A DNA stretch of 64,000 bases from Piscicola geometra (lineage: Eukaryota > Annelida > Clitellata > Hirudinida > Piscicolidae). The notes beneath the pieces are model-generated. The model did not search any database and was not told where the DNA came from. It saw only the letters and a program-made list of their open reading frames with translations. Below, in pieces: positions 15,001 through 28,500 of the stretch (its first letter is position 1; every line of letters starts with the position of its first letter). Position numbers and translations under genes: made by a program. The stretch is taken from the NCBI GenBank assembly GCA_943735955.1, contig OX030968.1:211001-275000 (forward strand), given 5' to 3'.

Positions 15001-18000
15001 GGTGAAGACGATGAAGACGGTGAAGACGGTGAAGACGAACGATGAAAACGATGAAGACGGTGAAGACGATGAAGACGGTGAAGACGATGAAGACGGTGAA
15101 GACGAGGAAGACGGTGAAGACGATGTAGACGGTGAAGACGATGAAGACGATGAAGACGATGAAGACGATGAAGACGAACGATGAAGACGGTGAAGACGGT
15201 GAAGACGGTGAAGACGGTGAAGACGATGAAGACGATCAAGACGGTGAAGACGGTGAAGACGGTGAAGACGATGAAGACGGTGAAGACGATGAAGACGATG
15301 AAGACGAACGATGAAGACGATGAAGACGGTGAAGACGATGAAGACGGTGAAGACGATGAAGAAGATGAAGACGATGAAGACGGTGAAGACGGTGAAGACG
15401 GTGAAGACGGTGAAGACGATGAAGACGGTGAAGACGATGAAGACGGTGAAGACGATGAAGACGGTGAAGACGGTGATAACGATGAAGACGGTGAAGACGA
15501 TGAAGACGGTGAAGACGGTGAAGACGGTGAAGACGGTGAAGACGGTGAAGACGATGAAGACGGTGAAGAAGATGAAGACGGTGAAGACGATGAAGACGGT
15601 GAAGACGGTGAAGACGAACGATGAAGACGATGAAGACGGTGAAGACGATGAAGACGGTGAAGACGATGAAGACAGTGAAGACGATGAAGACGGTGAAGAC
15701 GGTGAAGACGAACGATGAAGACGATGAAGACGGTGAAGACGATGAAGACGGTGAAGACGGTGAAGACGATGAAGACGATGAAGACGATGAAGACGGTGAA
15801 GACGATGAAGACGATGAAGACGATGAAGACGAACGATGAAGACGATGAAGACGAACGATGAAGACGATGAAGACGGTGAAGACGGTGAAGACGGTGAAGA
15901 CGATGAAGACGATGAAGACGATGAAGACGGTGAAGACGAACGATGAAGACGATGAAGACGGTGAAGACGATGAAGACGGTGAAGAAGATGAAGACGGTGA
16001 AGACGATGAAGACGGTGAAGACGATGAAGACGGTGAAGACGATGAAGACGGTGAAGACGGTGAAGACGAACGATGAAAACGATGAAGACGGTGAAGACGA
16101 TGAAGACGGTGAAGACGATGAAGACGGTGAAGACGATGAAGACGTTGAAGACGATGTAGACGGTGAAGACGATGAAGACGATGAAGACGATGAAGACGAT
16201 GAAGACGAACGATGAAGACGGTGAAGACGGTGAAGACGGTGAAGACGATGAAGACGATGAAGACGATGAAGACGATGAAGACGATCAAGACGGTGAAGAC
16301 GGTGAAGACGGTGAAGACGATGAAGACGGTGAAGACGATGAAGACGGTGAAGACGGTGAAGACGGTGAAGACGATGAAGACGATGAAGACGAACGATGAA
16401 GACGATGAAGACGGTGAAGACGATGAAGACGGTGAAGATGATGAAGACGATGAAGACGATGAAGACGGTGAAGACGGTGAAGACGGTGAAGACGATGAAG
16501 ACGGTGAAGACGATGAAGACGGTGAAGACGAGGAAGACGATGAAGACGGTGAAGACGATGAAGACGGTGAAGACGGTGAAGACGATGAAGACGATGAAGA
16601 CGGTGAAAACGGTGAAGACGGTGGAGACGAAGAAGACGATGAAGACGATGAAGACGGTGAAAACAATGAAGACGGTGAAGACGGTGAAGACGGTGAAGAC
16701 GATGAAGACGATGAAGACGATGAAGACGATGAAGACGGTGAAGACGATGAAGACGGTGAAGACGATGAAGACGATGAAGACGATGAAGACGATGAAGACA
16801 GTGAAGACGGTGAAGACGGTGAAGACGAACGATGAAGACGATGAAGACGGTGAAGACGATGAAGACGGTGAAGACGATGAAGACAGTGAAGACGATGAAG
16901 ACGGTGAAGACGGTGAAGACGAACGATGAAGACGATGAAGACGGTGAAGACGATGAAGACGGTGAAGACGGTGAAGACGATGAAGACGATGAAGACGATG
17001 AAGACGGTGAAGACGATGAAGACGATGAAGACGATGAAGACGAACGATGAAGACGATGAAGACGAACGATGAAGACGATGAAGACGGTGAAGACGGTGAA
17101 GACGGTGAAGACGATGAAGACGATGAAGACGATGAAGACGGTGAAGACGAACGATGAAGACGATGAAGACGGTGAAGACGATGAAGACGGTGAAGAAGAT
17201 GAAGACGGTGAAGACGATGAAGACGGTGAAGACGATGAAGACGGTGAAGACGATGAAGACGGTGAAGACGGTGAAGACGAACGATGAAAACGATGAAGAC
17301 GGTGAAGACGATGAAGACGGTGAAGACGATGAAGACGGTGAAGACGATGAAGACGTTGAAGACGATGTAGACGGTGAAGACGATGAAGACGATGAAGACG
17401 ATGAAGACGATGAAGACGAACGATGAAGACGGTGAAGACGGTGAAGACGGTGAAGACGATGAAGACGATGAAGACGATGAAGACGATGAAGACGATCAAG
17501 ACGGTGAAGACGGTGAAGACGGTGAAGACGATGAAGACGGTGAAGACGATGAAGACGGTGAAGACGGTGAAGACGGTGAAGACGATGAAGACGATGAAGA
17601 CGAACGATGAAGACGATGAAGACGGTGAAGACGATGAAGACGGTGAAGACGATGAAGACGATGAAGACGATGAAGACGGTGAAGACGGTGAAGACGGTGA
17701 AGACGATGAAGACGGTGAAGACGATGAAGACGGTGAAGACGAGGAAGACGATGAAGACGGTGAAGACGATGAAGACGGTGAAGACGGTGAAGACGATGAA
17801 GACGATGAAGACGGTGAAAACGGTGAAGACGGTGGAGACGAAGAAGACGATGAAGACGATGAAGACGGTGAAAACAATGAAGACGGTGAAGACGGTGAAG
17901 ACGGTGAAGACGATGAAGACGATGAAGACGATGAAGACGATGAAGACGGTGAAGACGATGAAGACGGTGAAGACGGTGAAGACGATGAAGACGATGAAGA

Positions 18001-19590
18001 CGATGAAGACGGTGAAGACGGTGAAGACGGTGAAGACGGTGAAGACGATGAAGACAATGAAGACGGTGAAGACGATGAAGACGGTGAATACGGTGAAGTC
18101 GATGAAGACGATGAAGACGGTGAAGACGGTGAAGACGGTGAAGACGATGAAGACGGTGAAGACGATGAAGACGGTGAAGACGATGAAGAGGGTGAAGACG
18201 ATGAAGACGGTGAAGACGGTGAATACGGTGAAGACGGTGAAGACGGTGAAGACGATGAAGACGATGAAGACGGTGAAGACGGTGAAGACGGTGGGATGAA
18301 GAAGACGGTGAAGACGGTGAAGACGATGAAGACGATGAAGACGATGAAGACGGTGAAGACGGTGAAGACGGTGAAGACGGTGAAGACGATGAAGACGATG
18401 AAGACGATGAAGACGGTGAAGACGGTGAAGACGGTGAAGACGATGAAGACGAACGATGAAGACGATGAAGACGGTGAAGACGATGAAGACGGTGAAGACG
18501 GTGAAGACGGTGAAGACGATGAAGACGGTGAAGACGGTGAAGACGATGAAGACGGTAAAGACGGTGAAGACGGTGAAGACGATGAAGACGGTGAAGACGA
18601 TGAAGACGGTGAAGACGATGAAGACGATGAAGACGATGAAGACAGTGAAGACGGTGAAGACGGTGAAGACGGTGAAGACGATGAAGACGATGAAGACGAT
18701 GAAGACGGTGAAGACGGTGAAGACGGTGAAGACGATGAAGACGGTGAAGACGATGAAGACGGTGAAGACGATGAAGACGGTGAAGACGATGAAGACGATG
18801 AAGACGAACGATGAAGAAGGTGAAGACGGTGAAGACGGTGAAGACGGTGAAGACGATGAAGACGATGAAGACGATGAAGACGGTGAAGACGGTGAAGACG
18901 GTGAAGACGGTGAAGACGATGAAGACGATGAAGACGATGAAGACAGTGAAGACGATGAAGACGATGAAGACGGTGAAGACGATGAAGACGATGAAGACGA
19001 TGAAGACGATGAAGACAGTGAAGACGATGAAGACGATGAAGACGATGAAGACAGTGAAGACGATGAAGACGATGAAGACGGTGAAGACGATGAAGACGAT
19101 GAAGACGATGAAGACGATGAAGACGGTGAAGACGGTGAAGACGGTGAAGACGGTAAAGACGATGAAGACGATGAAGACGATAAAGACGGTGAAGACGGTG
19201 AAGACAATGAAGACGATGAAGACGGTGATGACGGTGAAGACGGTGAAGACGATGAAGACGGTGAAGACGATGAAGACGGTGAAGACGGTGAAGACGGTGA
19301 AGACGATGAAGACGATGAAGACGGTGAAGACGGTGAAGACGGTGAAGACGATGAAGACGATGAAGACGGTGAAGACGATTAAGATGATGAAGACGATGAA
19401 GACGATGAAGACGGTGAAGACGGTGAAGACGATGAAGACGGTGAAGACGAACGATGAAGACGGTGAAGACGATGAAGACGGTGAAGACGGTGAAGACGAT
19501 GAAGACGATGAAGACGATGAAGACGATGAAGACGATGAAGACGATAAAGACGATAAAGACGGTGAAGACGGTGAAAACGATGAAGACGAT
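1..19590. repeat. Giant 9-bp satellite (GAAGACGRT)n with 13-bp marker units
   Basis: Tandem 9-bp units, mainly GAAGACGAT and GAAGACGGT (rarer GAAGACAGT, GAAGACAAT, GAAGATGGT), fill the whole stretch, about 2,100 units by arithmetic. Units stay in 9-bp register except at recurrent 13-bp units (GAAGACGAACGAT), which add 4 bp; I checked this at 474->487 and 739->752. An irregular unit sits near 18,290. Higher-order duplications are visible from repeated variant landmarks, with offsets of 1,992 bp (485 to 2,477), 1,219 bp (3,221 to 4,440), 1,085 bp (5,525 to 6,610), 1,835 bp (10,053 to 11,888), 1,817 bp (11,888 to 13,705) and 1,211 bp (15,943 to 17,154). The top strand is strongly purine-rich. 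It is open in several frames (EDD/EDG, KTM/KTV; reverse SSS/FTV/HRL), but frames change at every marker unit, so I do not call genes. Confidence 0.97.
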
Positions 19591-22500
19591 GAAGACATTT
19601 CATTCTGAAGACATTTCATTCTGAAGACTTTTTATCCTGAAGACTTTTTATCCTGAAGACTTTTTATCCTGGAGACATTTCATTCTGAAGACATTTCATT
19701 CTGAAGACATTTCATTCTGAAGATATTTCATTCTGAAGACTTTTTATCCTGAAGACTTTTTATCCTGAAGACATTTCATTCTGAAGACATTTCATTCTGA
19801 AGACATTTTATTCTGAAGACATTTCATTCTGAAGACCTTTCATTCTGAAGACATTTCATTCTGAAGACATTTCATTCTGAAGACTTTTTATTCTGAAGAC
19901 TTTTTATCCTGAAGACATTTCATTCTGAAGACATTTCATTCTGAAGACATTTCATTCTGAAGACATTTCATTCTGAAGACTTTTTATCCTGAAGACTTTT
20001 TATCTTGAAGACATTTCATTCTGAAGACATTTCATTCTGAAGACGTTTTATCCTGAAGACTTTTTATCCCGAAGACATTTCATTCTGAAGACATTTCATT
20101 CTGAAGACATTTCATTCTGAAGACATTTCATTCTGAAGACATTTCATTCTGAAGACTTTTTATCTTGAAGACTTTTTATCCTGAAAACTTTTTATCCTGA
20201 TGACATTTCATTCTGAAGACATTTCATTCAGAAGACATTTCATTCTGAAGACTTTTTATCCTGAAGACTTTTTATTCTGAAGACTTTTTATCCTGAAGAC
20301 ATTTTATTCTGAAGACTTTTTATCCTGAAGACTTTTTATCCTGAAGACATTTCATTCTGAAGACATTTCATTCTGAAGACATTTTATTCTGAAGACTTTT
20401 TATCCTGAAGACTTTTTATTCTGAAGACCTTTCATTCTGAAGACATTTCATTCTGAAGACATTTCATTCTGAAGACTTTTTATTCTGAAGACTTTTTATC
20501 CTGAAGACATTTCATTCTGAAGACATTTCATTCTGAAGACATTTCATTCTGAAGACATTTCATTCTGAAGACTTTTTATCCTGAAGACTTTTTATCCTGA
20601 AGACATTTCATTCTGAAGACATTTCATTCTGAAGACGTTTTATCCTGAAGACTTTTTATCCCGAAGACATTTCATTCTGAAGACATTTCATTCTGAAGAC
20701 ATTTCATTCTGAAGACATTTCATTCTGAAGACATTTCATTCTGAAGACATTTCATTCTGAAGACATTTCATTCTGAATACTTTTCATTCTGAAAACTTTT
20801 TATCCTGAAGACATTTCATTCTGAAGACATTTCATTCAGAAGACATTTCATTCTGAAGACATTTCATTCTGAAGACTTTTTATCCTGAAGACATTCCATT
20901 CTGAAGACATTTCATCCTGAAGACATTTCATTCTGAAGACATTTCATTCTGAAGACATTTCATTCTGAAGACTTTTTATCCTGAAGACTTTTTATCCTGA
21001 AGACATTTCATTCTGAAGACATTTCATTCTGAAGACTTTTCATCCTGAAGACATTTCATTCTGAAGACATTTCATTCTGAAGACTTTTTATCCTGAAGAC
21101 TTTTTATCCTGAAGACTTTTTATCCTGAAGACATTTCATTCTGAAGACATTTCATTCTGAAGACATTTCATTCTGAAGACATTTCATTCTGAAGACATTT
21201 CATTCTGAAGACATTTCATTCTGAAGACATTTCATTCTGAAGACATTTCATTCTGAAGACTTTCTATCCTGAAGACTTTTTATTCTGAAGACATTTCATT
21301 CTGAAGACTTTTTATCCTGAAGACTTTTTATTCTGAAGACATTTCATTCTGAAGACTTTTTATCCTGAAGACTTTTTATCCTGAAGACTTTTTATCCTGG
21401 AGACATTTCATTCTGAAGACATTTCATTCTGAAGACATTTCATTCTGAAGATATTTCATTCTGAAGACTTTTTATCCTGAAGACTTTTTATCCTGAAGAC
21501 ATTTCATTCTGAAGACATTTCATTCTGAAGACATTTTATTCTGAAGACATTTCATTCTGAAGACCTTTCATTCTGAAGACATTTCATTCTGAAGACATTT
21601 CATTCTGAAGACTTTTTATTCTGAAGACTTTTTATCCTGAAGACATTTCATTCTGAAGACATTTCATTCTGAAGACATTTCATTCTGAAGACATTTCATT
21701 CTGAAGACTTTTTATCCTGAAGACTTTTTATCTTGAAGACTTTTTATCCTGGAGACATTTCATTCTGAAGACGTTTTATCCTGAAGACTTTTTATCCCGA
21801 AGACATTTCATTCTGAAGACATTTCATTCTGAAGACATTTCATTCTGAAGACATTTCATTCTGAAGACATTTCATTCTGAAGACTTTTTATCTTGAAGAC
21901 TTTTTATCCTGAAAACTTTTTATCCTGATGACATTTCATTCTGAAGACATTTCATTCAGAAGACATTTCATTCTGAAGACTTTTTATCCTGAAGACTTTT
22001 TATTCTGAAGACTTTTTATCCTGAAGACATTTTATTCTGAAGACTTTTTATCCTGAAGACTTTTTATCCTGAAGACATTTCATTCTGAAGACATTTCATT
22101 CTGAAGACATTTTATTCTGAAGACTTTTTATCCTGAAGACTTTTTATTCTGAAGACCTTTCATTCTGAAGACATTTCATTCTGAAGACATTTCATTCTGA
22201 AGACTTTTTATTCTGAAGACTTTTTATCCTGAAGACATTTCATTCTGAAGACATTTCATTCTGAAGACATTTCATTCTGAAGACATTTCATTCTGAAGAC
22301 TTTTTATCCTGAAGACTTTTTATCCTGAAGACATTTCATTCTGAAGACATTTCATTCTGAAGACGTTTTATCCTGAAGACTTTTTATCCCGAAGACATTT
22401 CATTCTGAAGACATTTCATTCTGAAGACATTTCATTCTGAAGACATTTCATTCTGAAGACATTTCATTCTGAAGACATTTCATTCTGAAGACATTTCATT

Positions 22501-25500
22501 CTGAATACTTTTCATTCTGAAAACTTTTTATCCTGAAGACATTTCATTCTGAAGACATTTCATTCAGAAGACATTTCATTCTGAAGACATTTCATTCTGA
22601 AGACTTTTTATCCTGAAGACATTCCATTCTGAAGACATTTCATCCTGAAGACATTTCATTCTGAAGACATTTCATTCTGAAGACATTTCATTCTGAAGAC
22701 TTTTTATCCTGAAGACTTTTTATCCTGAAGACATTTCATTCTGAAGACATTTCATTCTGAAGACTTTTTATCCTGAAGACATTTCATTCTGAAGACATTT
22801 CATTCTGAAGACTTTTTATCCTGAAGACTTTTTATCCTGAAGACTTTTTATCCTGAAGACATTTCATTCTGAAGACATTTCATTCTGAAGACATTTCATT
22901 CTGAAGACATTTCATTCTGAAGACATTTCATTCTGAAGACATTTCATTCTGAAGACATTTCATTCTGAAGACATTTCATTCTGAAGACTTTCTATCCTGA
23001 AGACTTTTTATTCTGAAGACATTTCATTCTGAAGACTTTTTATCCTGAAGACTTTTTATTCTGAAGACATTTCATTCTGAAGACTTTTTATCCTGAAGAC
23101 TTTTTATCCTGAAGACTTTTTATCCTGGAGACATTTCATTCTGAAGACATTTCATTCTGAAGACATTTCATTCTGAAGATATTTCATTCTGAAGACTTTT
23201 TATCCTGAAGACTTTTTATCCTGAAGACATTTCATTCTGAAGACATTTCATTCTGAAGACATTTTATTCTGAAGACATTTCATTCTGAAGACCTTTCATT
23301 CTGAAGACATTTCATTCTGAAGACATTTCATTCTGAAGACTTTTTATTCTGAAGACTTTTTATCCTGAAGACATTTCATTCTGAAGACATTTCATTCTGA
23401 AGACATTTCATTCTGAAGACATTTCATTCTGAAGACTTTTTATCCTGAAGACTTTTTATCTTGAAGACTTTTTATCCTGGAGACATTTCATTCTGAAGAC
23501 GTTTTATCCTGAAGACTTTTTATCCCGAAGACATTTCATTCTGAAGACATTTCATTCTGAAGACATTTCATTCTGAAGACATTTCATTCTGAAGACTTTT
23601 TATCTTGAAGACTTTTTATCCTGAAAACTTTTTATCCTGATGACATTTTATTCTGAAGACATTTCATTCAGAAGACATTTCATTCTGAAGACTTTTTATC
23701 CTGAAGACTTTTTATTCTGAAGACTTTTTATCCTGAAGACATTTTATTCTGAAGACTTTTTATCCTGAAGACTTTTTATCCTGAAGACATTTCATTCTGA
23801 AGACATTTCATTCTGAAGACATTTCATTCTGAAGACATTTCATTCTGAAGACATTTTATTCTGAAGACTTTTTATCCTGAAGACTTTTTATTCTGAAGAC
23901 CTTTCATTCTGAAGACATTTCATTCTGAAGACATTTCATTCTGAAGACTTTTTATTCTGAAGACTTTTTATCCTGAAGACATTTCATTCTGAAGACATTT
24001 CATTCTGAAGACATTTCATTCTGAAGACATTTCATTCTGAAGACTTTTTATCCTGAAGACTTTTTATCCTGAAGACATTTCATTCTGAAGACATTTCATT
24101 CTGAAGACGTTTTATCCTGAAGACTTTTTATCCCGAAGACATTTCATTCTGAAGACATTTCATTCTGAAGACATTTCATTCTGAAGACATTTCATTCTGA
24201 AGACATTTCATTCTGAAGACATTTCATTCTGAATACTTTTCATTCTGAAAACTTTTTATCCTGAAGACATTTCATTCTGAAGACATTTCATTCAGAAGAC
24301 ATTTCATTCTGAAGACATTTCATTCTGAAGACTTTTTATCCTGAAGACATTCCATTCTGAAGACATTTCATCCTGAAGACATTTCATTCTGAAGACATTT
24401 CATTCTGAAGACATTTCATTCTGAAGACTTTTTATCCTGAAGACTTTTTATCCTGAAGACATTTCATTCTGAAGACATTTCATTCTGAAGACTTTTTATC
24501 CTGAAGACATTTCATTCTGAAGACATTTCATTCTGAAGACTTTTTATCCTGAAGACTTTTTATCCTGAAGACTTTTTATCCTGAAGACATTTCATTCTGA
24601 AGACATTTCATTCTGAAGACATTTCATTCTGAAGACATTTCATTCTGAAGACATTTCATTCTGAAGACATTTCATTCTGAAGACATTTCATTCTGAAGAC
24701 TTTCTATCCTGAAGACTTTTTATTCTGAAGACATTTCATTCTGGATACTTTTTATCCTGAAGACTTTTTATTCTGAAGACATTTCATTCTGAAGACATTT
24801 CATTCTGAAGACGTTTTATCCTGAAGACTTTTTATCCTGAAGACATTTCATCCTGAAGACATTTCATTCTGAAGACTTTTTATCCTGAAGACATTTCATT
24901 TTGAAGACATTTTATTCAGAAGACTTTTTATCCTGAAGACATTTCATTCTGAAGACATTTCATTCTGAAAACATTTCATTCTGAAGACATTTCATTCTGA
25001 AGACTTTTTATCCTGAAGACTTTTTATCCTGAAGACTTTTTATCCTGAAGACATTTCATTCTGAAGACATTTCATTCTGAAGACGTTTTATCCTGAAGAC
25101 TTTTTCTCCTGAAGACATTTCATTCTGAAGACTTTTCATCCTGAAGACTTTTTATCCTGAAGACATTTCATTCTGAAGACTTTTTATCCTGAAGACATTT
25201 CATTCTGAAGACATTTCATTCTGAAGACTGTTTATCCTGAAGACATTTCATTCTGAAGACTTTTTATCCTGAAGACTTTTTATCCTGAAGACATTTCATT
25301 CTGAAGACATTTCATTCTGAAGACATTTCATTCTGAAGACTTTTCATCCTGAAGACTTTTTATCCTGAAGACATTCCATTCTGAAGACATTTCATCCTGA
25401 AGACATTTCATTCTGAAGACATTTCATTCTGAAGACATTTCATTCTGAAGACTTTTTATCCTGAAGACTTTTTATCCTGAAGACATTTCATTCTGAAGAC

Positions 25501-28500
25501 ATTTCATTCTGGAGACTTTTTATCCTGAAGACATTTCATTCTGAAGACATTTCATTCTGAAGACTTTTTATCCTGAAGACTTTTTATCCTGAAGACTTTT
25601 TATCCTGAAGACATTTCATTCTGAAGACATTTCATTCTGAAGACATTTCATTTTGAAGACATTTCATTCTGAAGACTTTTTATCCTGAAGACTTTTTATC
25701 CTGAAGACTTTTTATCCTGAAGACATTTCATTCTGAAGACATTTCATTCTGAAGACATTTTATTCTGAAGACATTTCATTCTGAAGACCTTTCATTTTGA
25801 AGACATTTCATTCTGAAGACATTTCATTCTGAAGACTTTTTATTCTGAAGACTTTTTATCCTGAAGACATTTCATTCTGAAGACATTTCATTCTGAAGAC
25901 ATTTCATTCTGAAGACATTTCATTCTGAAGACTTTTTATCCTGGACACTTTTTATCCTGAAGACATTTCATTCTGAAGACATTTCATTCTGAAGACGTTT
26001 TATCCTGAAGACTTTTTATCCCGAAGACATTTCATTCTGAAGACATTTCATTCTGAAGACATTTCATTCTGAAGACTTTTTATCTTGAAGACATTTTATC
26101 CTGAAAACTTTTTATCCTGATGACATTTCATTCTGAAGACATTTCATTCTGAAGACATTTCATTCTGAAGACTTTTTATCCTGAAGACTTTTTATTCTGA
26201 AGACTTTTTATCCTGAAGACATTTTATTCTGAAGACTTTTTATCCTGAAGACTTTTTCTCCTGAAGACATTTCATTCTGAAGACATTTCATTCTGAAGAC
26301 ATTTCATTCTGAAGACATTTCATTCTGAAGACATTTCATTTTGAAGACTTTTTATCCTGAAGACATTTCATTCAGAGGACATTTCATTCGGAAGACATTT
26401 CATTCTGAAGACTTTTCATTCTGAAGACTTTTTATCCTGAAGACATTTCATTCTGAAGACATTTCATTCTGAAGACATTTCATTCTGAAGACATTTCATT
26501 CTGAAGACTTTTTATCCTGAAGTCTTTTTATCCTGAAGACATTTCATTCTGAAGACTTTTTATCCTGAAGACTTTTTATCCTGAAGACATTCCATTCTGA
26601 AGACATTTCATCCTGAAGACATTTCATTCTGAAGACTTTTCATCCTGAAGACTTTTTATCCTGAAGACATTCCATTCTGAAGACATTTCATCCTGAAGAC
26701 ATTTCATTCTGAAGACATTTCATTCTGAAGACATTTCATTCTGAAGACTTTTTATCCTGAAGACTTTTTATCCTGAAGACATTTCATTCTGAAGACATTT
26801 CATTCTGAAGACTTTTTATCCTGAAGACATTTCATTCTGAAGACATTTCATTCTGAAGACTTTTTATCCTGAAGACTTTTTATCCTGAAGACTTTTTATC
26901 CTGAAGACTTTTTATCCTGAAGACATTTCATTCTGAAGACATTTCATTCTGAAGACATTTTATTCTGAAGACTTTTTATTCTGAAGACATTTCATTCTGA
27001 AGACATTTCATTCTGAAGACATTTCATTCTGGATACTTTTTATCCTGAAGACTTTTTATTCTGAAGACATTTCATTCTGAAGACATTTCATTCTGAAGAC
27101 GTTTTATCCTGAAGACTTTTTATCCTGAAGACATTTCATCCTGAAGACATTTCATTCTGAAGACATTTCATTCTGAAGACTTTTTATCCTGAAGACATTT
27201 CATTTTGAAGACATTTTATTCTGAAGACTTTTTATCCTGAAGACATTTCATTCTGAAGACATTTCATTCTGAAGACATTTCATTCTGAAGACATTTCATT
27301 CTGAAGACTGTTTATCCTGAAGACATTTCATTCTGAAGACTTTTTATCCTGAAGACTTTTTATCCTGAAGACATTTCATTCTGAAGACATTTCATTCTGA
27401 AGACTTTTCATCCTGAAGACTTTTTATCCTGAAGACTTTTTATCCTGAAGACATTTCATTCTGAAGACATTTCATTCTGAAGACTTTTTATCCTGAAGAC
27501 ATTTCATTCTGAAGACATTTCATTCTGAAGACTTTTTATCCTGAAGACTTTTTATCCTGAAGACTTTTTATCCTGAAGACATTTCATTCTGAAGACATTT
27601 CATTCTGAAGACATTTCATTCTGAAGACATTTCATTCTGAAGACATTTCATTCTGAAGACTGTTTATCCTGAAGACATTTCATTCTGAAGACATTTCATT
27701 CTGAAGACATTCCATTCTGAAGACATTTCATCCTGAAGGCATTTCATTCTGAAGACATTTCATTCTGAAGACATTTCATTCTGAAGACTTTTTATCCTGA
27801 AGACTTTTTATCCTGAAGACATTTCATTCTGAAGACATTTCATTCTGAAGACTTTTTATCCTGAAGACATTTCATTCTGAAGACATTTCATTCTGAAGAC
27901 TTTTTATCCTGAAGACTTTTTATCCTGAAGACTTTTTATCCTGAAGACATTTCATTCTGAAAACATTTCATTCTGAAGACTTTTTATCCTGAAGACTTTT
28001 TATTCTGAAGACTTTTTATCCTGAAGACATTTTATTCTGAAGACATTTCATTCTGAAGACATTTCATTCTGAAGACATTTCATTCTGAAGACTTTTTATC
28101 CTGAAGACTTTTTATCCTGAAGACTTTTTATCCTGAAGACATTTCATTCTGAAGACATTTCATTCTGAAGACGTTTTATCCTGAAGACTTTTTATCCTGA
28201 AGACATTTCATTCTGAAGACTTTTCATCCTGAAGACTTTTTATCCTGAAGACATTTCATTCTGAAGACTTTTTATCCTGAAGACATTTCATTCTGAAGAC
28301 ATTTCATTCTGAAGACTGTTTATCCTGAAGACATTTCATTCTGAAGACTTTTTATCCTGAAGACTTTTTATCCTGAAGACATTTCATTCTGAAGACATTT
28401 CATTCTGAAGACATTTCATTCTGAAGACTTTTCATCCTGAAGACTTTTTATCCTGAAGACATTCCATTCTGAAGACATTTCATCCTGAAGGCATTTCATT

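Noticed and set aside
10395..15239. 1,614-codon reverse-strand Ser/Phe/His-rich open frame
   Set aside because: Complement of the same satellite; its composition changes at each marker unit. No gene context.
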